This document shows positions 1 to 6,819 of a stretch of 13,725 nt of DNA, piece by piece. How positions within the stretch are numbered: position 1 is the stretch's first letter; each line of letters opens with the position of its first letter. The translations under genes and the position numbers were made by a program. This DNA comes from Ignavibacteriaceae bacterium (GTDB lineage Bacteria; Bacteroidota; Ignavibacteria; Ignavibacteriales; Ignavibacteriaceae). Below the pieces are notes generated by a model. It had not been told where the DNA came from. It searched no databases and worked only from the letters and a program-made list of their open reading frames with translations. The stretch is taken from positions 1 to 13,725 of the forward strand of contig JANWIS010000098.1 in assembly GCA_025449775.1 (NCBI GenBank), given 5' to 3'.

Positions 1-45
1 AACCGATTGTCAATCAAAGAAATTTTCAGATGGGTTAAAGAATAA
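1..45 (+). CDS. possible C-terminal tail of an upstream gene
   Basis: Reading from base 1, fourteen sense codons (NRLSIKEIFRWVKE) end in TAA at 43-45. The composition is protein-like and the direction matches the following operon, so this may be the end of the preceding gene. A second frame is also open from base 2 to a TAA at 61-63, so the frame is not certain. The tail is too short to assign a family. Confidence 0.3.
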   Translation, partial: NRLSIKEIFRWVKE

Positions 46-93
46 TTCAGACACGTTTAAATAAACAACCGGGTAACAAAACCATTTTGATCA

Positions 94-792
94 ATGACTA
101 AAAATATCATAATACTTTTTGCATCCGGACCTGTTCTGAATCCTGATAGTCTTAAAATATTTGCAAACCTGTCTGCTGAATATTCTGCTTTCCTTAATAC
201 GCTTCTTATTTCAAACTGGATCGAAAACCTGACTGATATTAATTCAAATTCGGAAATCAAAATTTTAATGAGCAAGGAGGATAAAGAATTCATTCCCAGA
301 AATTTTTTTCCGGAACAGTTTAAAAGATTTTTTTATAATAGTCTTTCCCCAAATAGTTTTAATGATAATAATTCGGAACAACTAAGTACTAACTCAACAA
401 AACTTCTTTTATTATTTCATAGCACTATTGGCATGAACAAAAATGATATTCAGCGTGTGCTCAGCCTGGCTCAAACCGATGAAGCTTCAATTGTTATTGG
501 AAAATCTGAAAAGAACAAAATAGTATTCACCTGTTTTGCCGGTTCTGATAATCAGTTGACTGAATATTTGCTCAACTCTAAAAAAGATTATGACAAATTG
601 TTAAGTCAAGTGACAAGCAAAGATATATTAATTAATACACTGGATGGATTTCTATCAATAGATGATTTTGAAGACATTAAAAAACTTTATATTGAACTTT
701 CGAAAAAAGAAAGTCTCTTATATTGCAGTCAGAAAATGCACGAAAACTTTAATGACCTTTTTATAGAATATAAAGAACTGCTTAATGTCTAA
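94..792 (+). CDS. divergent DUF2064-like (GT-A fold) protein, function unknown
   Basis: A 232-residue cytosolic protein with no signal peptide or membrane segment. It opens with a beta-strand-like stretch (KNIIILFASGPV). Around residues 106-150 it has a hydrophobic strand ending in HSTIGM, a helix, then ASIVIGKSEKNKIVF. This order resembles the DUF2064 / rSAM-selenodomain-associated glycosyltransferase family, in which a strand with a DxPG-like turn is followed by a VVIGPAxDGGYYLIGL-like segment. Here the acidic and glycine positions of those motifs are mostly lost, so catalytic activity is doubtful. The assignment is a low-confidence fold-level inference. The start at ATG 94 has no clear Shine-Dalgarno sequence. 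The gene overlaps nadD by 8 nt, which suggests translational coupling. Confidence 0.6.
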   Translation: MTKNIIILFASGPVLNPDSLKIFANLSAEYSAFLNTLLISNWIENLTDINSNSEIKILMSKEDKEFIPRNFFPEQFKRFFYNSLSPNSFNDNNSEQLSTNSTKLLLLFHSTIGMNKNDIQRVLSLAQTDEASIVIGKSEKNKIVFTCFAGSDNQLTEYLLNSKKDYDKLLSQVTSKDILINTLDGFLSIDDFEDIKKLYIELSKKESLLYCSQKMHENFNDLFIEYKELLNV

Positions 793-1366
793 AGTTGGAA
801 TATTTGGGGGAACATTTGATCCGATACATCTTGGTCATTTGATCACGGCACAGTCTGTAAAAGAAATACGAAACCTCGAAAAAATTATTTTTATTCCTAC
901 ATTTATTTCCCCATTAAAAAGCAATATCATTACAAGCCCTGCTGAAGACAGGTTAAACATGATCAAACTTGCAATTGATGGTGTACCTTTCTTTGAGTAT
1001 TCTGATATCGAAATAAAAAAAAGCGAAGTTTCTTTTACAGTGGATACTCTTAAGGAACTAAAAAGGGAATACACCGAAATGGAGTTAATAATTGGTTACG
1101 ACAATATCTTTACTTTTAATACCTGGAAAAATCCTGATGAAATATTAAATCTGGCAACATTGATAGTACTTAAAAGAAAATCATCTCAACTTCCGCCATT
1201 CGAAAATGATTATTATCGTCAGGCAGTATTTGTACAAACAAGAGGAATTGAGATCAGTGCAACCGATATCCGTGAAAGAGTGAAAAAAGGATTACCAATT
1301 AATTTTCTTGTCCCCCCGAAAGTGATGGACTATATTTTTAAACACAAAATCTACATTGATAAATGA
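785..1366 (+). CDS. nadD: nicotinate-nucleotide adenylyltransferase (NadD)
   Basis: Transfers AMP from ATP to nicotinate mononucleotide to give deamido-NAD, the penultimate step of NAD synthesis, in the cytosol. At 193 residues it has the usual length. The nucleotidyltransferase signature GIFGGTFDPIHLGHL lies at residues 5-19 and holds the (H/T)xGH ATP-binding motif. A central IIGYDN segment matches the family GxD strand. Near the C-terminus, ISATDIRERVKKG matches the ISSTxIR phosphate-binding motif, followed by the typical VPPKVMDYIFKHKIY tail. The start overlaps the end of the preceding gene by 8 nt, and its TGA overlaps the next ATG (ATGA, 4 nt), so it is translated within a polycistronic message. 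Nothing looks damaged. Confidence 0.95.
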   Translation: MSKVGIFGGTFDPIHLGHLITAQSVKEIRNLEKIIFIPTFISPLKSNIITSPAEDRLNMIKLAIDGVPFFEYSDIEIKKSEVSFTVDTLKELKREYTEMELIIGYDNIFTFNTWKNPDEILNLATLIVLKRKSSQLPPFENDYYRQAVFVQTRGIEISATDIRERVKKGLPINFLVPPKVMDYIFKHKIYIDK

Positions 1367-2283
1367 AAATACTTGTAACAGGCGGTGCAGGATTTATCGG
1401 TTCTCATTTAACAGATGCTTTCATTAGTGCCGGACATAATGTTTTTGTTCTCGATAATCTGAGTACAGGATTTAAAGAAAATGTAAATTCAAATGCACAT
1501 TTCCTCAAACTTGATATCGGTGACAAGGAGGTTCTTAATATTTTTGAGAAAGAAAAATTCGATATTGTATGTCATCAGGCAGCACAAGTGGATGTGAGAA
1601 AATCGGTTAACGATCCAATATCAGATGCACAAATTAATATTCTTGGAAGCATTAACCTTCTTCAATGCTGTGTAAAAACCGGAGTTAAAAAATTTATATT
1701 TGCTTCAACAGGTGGTGCTGTTTACGGCGAACAGGAATATTTCCCTGCTGATGAAAAACATCCGGTAAACCCTGTTTCACCTTATGGAATTACAAAGCTT
1801 ACAATTGAAAAGTATTTATATTTTTACAAGAATGAATACAACCTGAACCACACTATTCTTAGGTATGCCAACGTTTATGGTCCGAGACAAAATCCTTTCG
1901 GGGAAGCTGGTGTGGTAGCAATCTTCGCAAATAAAATGCTGAAGAATGAAAATCCGATTATCAATGGTGATGGAAAACAAACTAGAGATTATGTTTTCGT
2001 AGAAGACGTGGTTATGGCAAACCTGATTACACTTGAAGATAAAAATTCTGATATTTATAATGTTGGAACCGGAATTGAAACCAATGTCAATCAGATATTT
2101 TCCAGGCTAAATTATTTTGCTGGAGAAAAAGCACAAGAAAAACACGGTCCTTCCGCAAAAGGTGAACAACTGAGAAGTGTAATCACATCGGATAAGCTAT
2201 TCCAAAAGTTTAAATGGAAACCTTCAATTAAAAATGATGACGGGCTTAAAAAAACTTATGATTATTTTCAATCAAAATTATAA
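1363..2283 (+). CDS. NAD-dependent epimerase/dehydratase (extended SDR, UDP-glucose 4-epimerase-like)
   Basis: A 306-residue extended short-chain dehydrogenase/reductase, probably acting on a nucleotide sugar such as UDP-glucose/galactose or the N-acetyl forms. The Rossmann motif GGAGFIG is at residues 7-13. An acidic residue after strand 2 (VLDNLSTG, 29-36) indicates NAD rather than NADP. The catalytic set is visible: S/T in FASTGGAVYG (113-122) and YGITK with Tyr141 and Lys145. Further on are RYANVYGPRQ and RDYVFVEDV, typical of GalE-like and dTDP-glucose-dehydratase-like enzymes. Exact substrate cannot be read from sequence. It overlaps nadD by 4 nt (ATGA) and ends 8 nt before the next gene. 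Its link to the surrounding metabolic genes is unclear. Confidence 0.9.
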   Translation: MKILVTGGAGFIGSHLTDAFISAGHNVFVLDNLSTGFKENVNSNAHFLKLDIGDKEVLNIFEKEKFDIVCHQAAQVDVRKSVNDPISDAQINILGSINLLQCCVKTGVKKFIFASTGGAVYGEQEYFPADEKHPVNPVSPYGITKLTIEKYLYFYKNEYNLNHTILRYANVYGPRQNPFGEAGVVAIFANKMLKNENPIINGDGKQTRDYVFVEDVVMANLITLEDKNSDIYNVGTGIETNVNQIFSRLNYFAGEKAQEKHGPSAKGEQLRSVITSDKLFQKFKWKPSIKNDDGLKKTYDYFQSKL

Positions 2284-2291
2284 TTAAAAAA

Positions 2292-3248
2292 TTGCAGCCC
2301 CAGGAAATTGCTCAAAAAGTTTTTAATAATGACAGAAGAAAAATAGCGCGTGCTATTTCAATAGTTGAAGACTATAACAATGAAGGTGCCGAGTTATTAA
2401 AACAGATTTACACTAAGGTCGGCAAAGCGTACCGGATCGGTATCACTGGTCCTCCGGGTGCCGGAAAAAGTACAATAACAAATCAGTTGACAAAACTATT
2501 TCTCTCTCAGGGAAAACGAATAGGAATTATTGCTGTCGATCCGACGAGCCCCTTTACAGGAGGAGCGTTACTCGGAGACAGGATAAGGATGAACGAGATT
2601 GGACATGATAGCGATGTTTTTATAAGAAGCATGGCTACTCGTGGAAGTTTTGGAGGATTAAGTAAAAAAGCAATCGATGCCGCTGATGTTCTTGATGCAG
2701 CAGGAAATGATTATGTAATTATGGAAACTGTTGGAGTAGGTCAATCTGAACTGGATATTGTGCAAGCATCAGATACAACCATTGTTGTACTTGTACCGGA
2801 ATCAGGTGATTCTGTACAGGCAATGAAAGCCGGATTGATGGAGATAGCAGACTTCTTCGTACTTAATAAAAGTGACCGGCCCGGTGCAGACCAAGCAATC
2901 GCATCACTACAAACAAATTTAATGATGAGAGATCACGATGAAAAATCCTGGATGCCAGGAATCATCAAAACAATTGCATCTGAGAATAAAGGAATTATAG
3001 AAATTAATAATGAAATTGAAAGACACAGAGAATTTATGCAAAGGAACAATCTCTTTATTCCTAAAAGAGAATTGCAGACAAAAAAAAGGATCAAAGAGAT
3101 TGTTGAGAACACTATCAGAGAAAAGTTATGGAGCGAAAGTGGTGAAAAATCTTTAAGTTTATCATTGGAAAAAGTTATTCTCGGTAATCTATCTCCTTAC
3201 CATATTGCTGAAGAGATAATAGATGACTTTATTAAGAAAAAAACTTAA
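2292..3248 (+). CDS. meaB: MeaB/ArgK-type GTPase, methylmalonyl-CoA mutase chaperone
   Basis: A 318-residue G3E-family P-loop GTPase. Family members protect and reload B12-dependent acyl-CoA mutases, notably methylmalonyl-CoA mutase. Visible motifs are Walker A GPPGAGKST (53-61), the family-specific DPTSPFTGGALLGDRIRM (83-100), METVGVGQSE (144-153, switch/base III region) and NKSD (192-195, guanine specificity). The start codon is TTG at 2292: the in-frame stretch back to a TGA at 2259-2261 has no ATG or GTG, and the next in-frame Met (residue 100) lies beyond the P-loop. No Shine-Dalgarno sequence precedes it. The mutase is not in the window. The neighbouring acyl-CoA dehydrogenase and carboxyltransferase fit a pathway from branched-chain or odd-chain acyl-CoA to succinyl-CoA. 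Confidence 0.92.
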   Translation: MQPQEIAQKVFNNDRRKIARAISIVEDYNNEGAELLKQIYTKVGKAYRIGITGPPGAGKSTITNQLTKLFLSQGKRIGIIAVDPTSPFTGGALLGDRIRMNEIGHDSDVFIRSMATRGSFGGLSKKAIDAADVLDAAGNDYVIMETVGVGQSELDIVQASDTTIVVLVPESGDSVQAMKAGLMEIADFFVLNKSDRPGADQAIASLQTNLMMRDHDEKSWMPGIIKTIASENKGIIEINNEIERHREFMQRNNLFIPKRELQTKKRIKEIVENTIREKLWSESGEKSLSLSLEKVILGNLSPYHIAEEIIDDFIKKKT

Positions 3249-3272
3249 CTATAACTATTAATACGGGATACC

Positions 3273-3279
3273 AGAAGGA
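3273..3279 (+). promoter_or_regulatory. Shine-Dalgarno sequence of the acyl-CoA dehydrogenase
   Basis: AGAAGGA lies 5 nt before ATG 3285. It is one of the few strong ribosome binding sites in the window and fixes the start of this gene. Confidence 0.7.
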
Positions 3280-3284
3280 ATTAA

Positions 3285-4448
3285 ATGGATATTGACAGCG
3301 AGCCATTTTTAATTGAGCTAACCGAAAACCAATTACTTATCCGTGATACGATACGTGACTTTGCACAGTCAAAAATTAAACCTAATGTAATGGAATGGGA
3401 TGAAGCTCAAAAATTTCCGATAGAAATATTAAGAGAACTTGGTGAGCTTGGTTTTATGGGAATTATTTTCCCCGAAGAATTTGGAGGAGCCGGTTTAGGT
3501 TATGTGGAATTTGTAATCTGCATAGAAGAACTGAGCGTTGTTGACCCATCAATTGCATTGTCCGTAGCAGCACATAATGGATTATGCACTAATCATATTT
3601 ACTCTTTTGGTAATGAAGCACAAAGAAAAAAATATTTACCTGATTTAGTTTCAGGAAAAAAAATCGGGGCTTGGGGACTTACGGAATCTTCTTCCGGAAG
3701 TGATGCAGCCGGACTGAAATCTGTGGCTGTAAAAAAGGGAAATAAATTTTTGCTTAACGGGAGTAAAACATTCACGACTCATGGTGCATCCGGTGAAACA
3801 ATTGTCGTAATGGCAATAACCAATAGTAATGAAGGCAAGAAAGGGATTTCCGCATTCATATTAGAACAGGGAATGCCTGGTTTAATAATCGGAAAAAAAG
3901 AAAACAAGCTAGGAATGAGAGCAAGTGAAACAGTTCAATTAACTTTTGAAAATTGTGAAGTGCCTGAAGAAAATCTTCTAGGTGAAGAAGGAATGGGATT
4001 TATTAATGCAATGCAGATTTTGGAAGGTGGAAGAATTTCAATTGCAGCTGTAAGTCTGGGATTAGCCCAAGGATGTCTGAATGAATCAGTGAAATATTCT
4101 CAGGAAAGATTTCAATTTGGAAAACCGATTTCATCTTTCCAGGCAATACAATTTAAATTAGCTGATATGGCTACAAACATTGAAGCTGCAAGGTCATTAA
4201 CATTTCGAGCTGCAAAGAAGAAAGATAACGGTTTACCGAATTTAAGAGAAGCAGCAATGGCTAAACTTTTTGCGAGCGAGATTGCTGAAAAAGCTGCAAG
4301 CGAAGCTGTTCAAATCTATGGCGGATATGGTTATATAAAAGATTTTCCAGTAGAAAAATATTACAGAGATGTAAAACTCTTGACAATCGGTGAAGGAACT
4401 TCCGAGATACAACGAATTGTTATAGCAAGAGAATTGTTAAAAGATTGA
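3285..4448 (+). CDS. acyl-CoA dehydrogenase (short-chain / branched-chain type)
   Basis: FAD-dependent alpha,beta-dehydrogenation of an acyl-CoA, passing electrons to ETF. Its 387 residues match the soluble ACAD family. Order of features: N-terminal helical domain; FAD/substrate motif WGLTESSSGSDA (130-141); middle beta domain; RFQFGKPISSFQAIQFKLADMA-type helix; and the C-terminal IYGGYGYIKDFPVEKYYRDVK region followed by GEGTSEIQR. The Glu of EGTSEIQ (Glu370) sits where the catalytic base lies in short- and medium-chain enzymes. That placement argues against the usual isovaleryl-CoA or long-chain arrangement, in which the base comes from another helix, though this is not decisive. It is spaced 36 nt after meaB and 43 nt before the carboxyltransferase gene. 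Exact substrate is unknown; butyryl-CoA or 2-methyl-branched acyl-CoA are plausible. Confidence 0.93.
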   Translation: MDIDSEPFLIELTENQLLIRDTIRDFAQSKIKPNVMEWDEAQKFPIEILRELGELGFMGIIFPEEFGGAGLGYVEFVICIEELSVVDPSIALSVAAHNGLCTNHIYSFGNEAQRKKYLPDLVSGKKIGAWGLTESSSGSDAAGLKSVAVKKGNKFLLNGSKTFTTHGASGETIVVMAITNSNEGKKGISAFILEQGMPGLIIGKKENKLGMRASETVQLTFENCEVPEENLLGEEGMGFINAMQILEGGRISIAAVSLGLAQGCLNESVKYSQERFQFGKPISSFQAIQFKLADMATNIEAARSLTFRAAKKKDNGLPNLREAAMAKLFASEIAEKAASEAVQIYGGYGYIKDFPVEKYYRDVKLLTIGEGTSEIQRIVIARELLKD

Positions 4449-4491
4449 CATACCCGGAAAAATCCATTCAAGCATTTAAAAAAAATTGTGA

Positions 4492-6159
4492 ATGAAACCA
4501 ATCGGCATTAAAATAAAAGAAGATGAATCGTTCTTAAAACGAGCTGACTATCAAAAAGAACTTTTAAGAAAACTTGAGAACGAAAGAAAAAAAATTCATC
4601 TCGGAGGCGGACAAAAAGCAATCGAGAAACAGAAAGAAAAAGGTAAACTTTCCGCACGTGAACGAATCACTCTTCTCATCGACAGCCCAAAAGATTTTTA
4701 CGAGTTAAGCACCTTTGCAGCTTTCCGGATGTATGAAGAGTACGGAGGTGCACCTTCCTCAGGAACAATTTACGGCATTGGAAAAATAAACGGACGATCT
4801 TGTGTTATAGTAGCAAATGATGCAACTGTAAAAGCCGGTGCATGGTTTCCGATCACAGCAAAGAAAAATCTTCGTGCACAGGAAATTGCAATGGAAAATA
4901 ATCTCCCGATTATTTATCTCGTCGATAGTGCTGGGGTTTTTCTTCCAATGCAGGATGAAATTTTTCCTGATAAAGAACATTTTGGAAGAATCTTTCGGAA
5001 CAATGCTGTCATGTCTTCAAAAGGAATTCCACAGATCGCTGCGATTATGGGTCCTTGTGTTGCAGGCGGTGCTTATCTTCCGATAATGAGTGATGAAGCA
5101 TTAATTGTTGAAGGTGAAGGTTCAGTTTTTCTTGCGGGTGCTCATCTAGTTCGTGCTGCAATTGGTGAAAAGATTGACAATGAAAGTTTAGGCGGTGCTC
5201 GTGTTCAGTCAAATGTCTCTGGTGTTACAGATTATATAATGAAAGATGATAAGGAATGTTTAGCACAAATCAGAAGTCTGATAGATAAATTTGGCAGAAG
5301 ACAAACTGCAGGATTTGACAGGATTGAATCAAAACCTCCAAAGTTTTCTTCGAAAGAAATTTATGGAATATTGCCTGAAGATACTATCAAACCTTATGAT
5401 ATGTATGAAGTGATTGCAAGAATAGTTGATGATTCTGAAATTGATGAATATAAATCCGGCTATGGAAAAACACTTATTACTGCTTATGCAAGAATCGATG
5501 GCTGGGCAGTTGGAATAATAGCTAATCAAAGAAGTGTTGTAAAAACAGAATCTGTTAAAGGTGCAAGTGAAATGCAGGTTGGCGGAGTTATTTATTCCGA
5601 TAGTTCGGATAAAGCAACACGATTTATAATGAATTGCAACCAGAAAAAAATTCCGTTAGTTTTTTTACAGGATGTAACCGGTTTTATGGTTGGCAGTCGT
5701 GCAGAACATGGTGGAATAATAAAAGATGGCGCAAAAATGGTAAATGCAGTTGCAAATTCCGTTGTGCCAAAAATAACAATCATCGTCGGGAATAGTTTTG
5801 GTGCAGGCAATTATGCAATGTGTGGAAAGGCTTACGATCCAAGATTTATTTATGCTTATCCGAATGCTAAAATATCCGTAATGGGAAGTGCCCAGGCAAG
5901 CAGTGTACTGCTGGATATAAAAATTAAGCAAGCTGAGAAGGATGGAAAGAAAGTTACCGAGCAGGAAAAACAAAAACTGCTTAGTGAAATCTCGGCTTCG
6001 TACGATGAAAAAAATAATCCTTACTATGCAGCTGCAAGATTATGGATTGATGAAATTATCGATCCTGCTGAAACCCGAAAATATATTTCTATGGGAATAG
6101 AAGCTGCAAACCACAATCCTGATATACCACGCTTTAATCCCGGAGTAATTCAAACGTAG
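4492..6159 (+). CDS. acyl-CoA carboxylase carboxyltransferase (beta) subunit, methylcrotonoyl-CoA carboxylase-like
   Basis: Transfers CO2 from carboxybiotin to an acyl-CoA. The 555-residue protein has both crotonase-fold halves. The N-half contains GKLSARERI (51-59), the VDSAGVFLPMQDE segment (144-156), FPDKEHFGRIF and the oxyanion-hole motif AGGAYLPIMSDE (191-202). The C-half contains LQDVTGFMVG and a second glycine-rich NSFGAGNYAMCG followed by PNAKISVMG. The long QDEIFPDKEHFGRIF insertion and the C-terminal NNPYYAAARLWIDEIIDP segment resemble methylcrotonoyl-CoA carboxylase beta more than propionyl-CoA carboxylase beta, from memory of those families. No biotin carboxylase or AMKM biotinyl domain occurs in the window, so its partner must be encoded elsewhere. 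Start is ATG 4492 without a clear Shine-Dalgarno; its TAG is directly followed by the next ATG. Confidence 0.93.
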   Translation: MKPIGIKIKEDESFLKRADYQKELLRKLENERKKIHLGGGQKAIEKQKEKGKLSARERITLLIDSPKDFYELSTFAAFRMYEEYGGAPSSGTIYGIGKINGRSCVIVANDATVKAGAWFPITAKKNLRAQEIAMENNLPIIYLVDSAGVFLPMQDEIFPDKEHFGRIFRNNAVMSSKGIPQIAAIMGPCVAGGAYLPIMSDEALIVEGEGSVFLAGAHLVRAAIGEKIDNESLGGARVQSNVSGVTDYIMKDDKECLAQIRSLIDKFGRRQTAGFDRIESKPPKFSSKEIYGILPEDTIKPYDMYEVIARIVDDSEIDEYKSGYGKTLITAYARIDGWAVGIIANQRSVVKTESVKGASEMQVGGVIYSDSSDKATRFIMNCNQKKIPLVFLQDVTGFMVGSRAEHGGIIKDGAKMVNAVANSVVPKITIIVGNSFGAGNYAMCGKAYDPRFIYAYPNAKISVMGSAQASSVLLDIKIKQAEKDGKKVTEQEKQKLLSEISASYDEKNNPYYAAARLWIDEIIDPAETRKYISMGIEAANHNPDIPRFNPGVIQT

Positions 6160-6819
6160 ATGAAGGCTAATAGGCTTTCTTTAAATATTCTTCTTTTATT
6201 TTTTTCTTTTTACCTACCTGTTTTTCCACAGCAAAGTGATCTCTCAAAAACAGTTAATTATCTGTCGGAGTTCATTGCATCAGATAATTTTCTCAATCTT
6301 AAAAAAAATAATCACGACCTTACATTAGTTGATTCAATATATTTTCGTGCACTTGAATTTGTTAACAACGACTTCGGTGAAGCATTTCTTGCGTTAACAT
6401 TCACTTCAATTCCATACCGCGAAGTTCCAATTGTTATTCCTCTTATCAATGCGAACATTTATTATCCATTAGTCTCGGCAGATGAAACAATTTCAATTTT
6501 AAAAAATCAAAATCTGCCTTCTAAATTATTTTTTGACTCGCCCGAAAACAGTTACGGAGACAAAGATAAAATAGCTCACTTCTTTGGTAACGCGTTTCTT
6601 GGTTATTCAGAAAACATATTGGATTTAGCAAATGTATTTGGTTATTTTGTAGAAACATTTGAAGAAGATTTTAAAGCACAATCACGGGTAGATTACAGGG
6701 ATATTGATGTGAACTGGTACGGAGAGCTGTTTGGGGATTTGCTTGAAGAGAATAAAAAAATATTACCTTCCCAGGTAATGATAATCCGATCATTAAGATA
6801 TTTTACAATAACTCTATGA
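6160..6819 (+). CDS. exported or membrane-anchored protein of unknown function with a DKxxHFxG motif
   Basis: A 219-residue protein. Residues 1-24 have a basic start (MKANR) and a hydrophobic stretch (about 8-22), like a signal peptide or N-terminal anchor, but there is no clean AxA cleavage site and no lipobox cysteine. The mature part has DKIAHFFGNAF (136-146), then an acidic segment VETFEEDF (164-171), then DIDVNWYGELFGDLL (181-195). The order DKxxHFxG, then acidic residues, then DxxxNxxG recalls the DUF2279/YfiM and VanZ-like pattern. This is a motif-level inference, since the usual hydrophobic helices are weak here. Its ATG abuts the carboxyltransferase stop (0 nt) and its TGA overlaps the response regulator start by 4 nt (ATGA), so it is translationally coupled on both sides. 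Confidence 0.8.
   Translation: MKANRLSLNILLLFFSFYLPVFPQQSDLSKTVNYLSEFIASDNFLNLKKNNHDLTLVDSIYFRALEFVNNDFGEAFLALTFTSIPYREVPIVIPLINANIYYPLVSADETISILKNQNLPSKLFFDSPENSYGDKDKIAHFFGNAFLGYSENILDLANVFGYFVETFEEDFKAQSRVDYRDIDVNWYGELFGDLLEENKKILPSQVMIIRSLRYFTITL

Noticed and set aside
835..1074. Open frames on the opposite strand inside nadD, the carboxyltransferase, the regulator and dinB
   Set aside because: They show no family motifs, no ribosome binding sites, and lie wholly inside strongly recognised genes; they are by-products of AT-rich coding sequence.
4445..4478. Promoter with TTGACA at 4445-4450 before the carboxyltransferase gene
   Set aside because: TTGACA overlaps the dehydrogenase stop codon and no acceptable -10 element lies 16-18 nt downstream; likely chance.
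5751..5769. Sigma-54 -24/-12 promoter on the minus strand (TTGGCAC ... TTTGC)
   Set aside because: The gap between the GG and GC elements is 3 nt too long for sigma-54, and the site lies antisense inside the carboxyltransferase gene.
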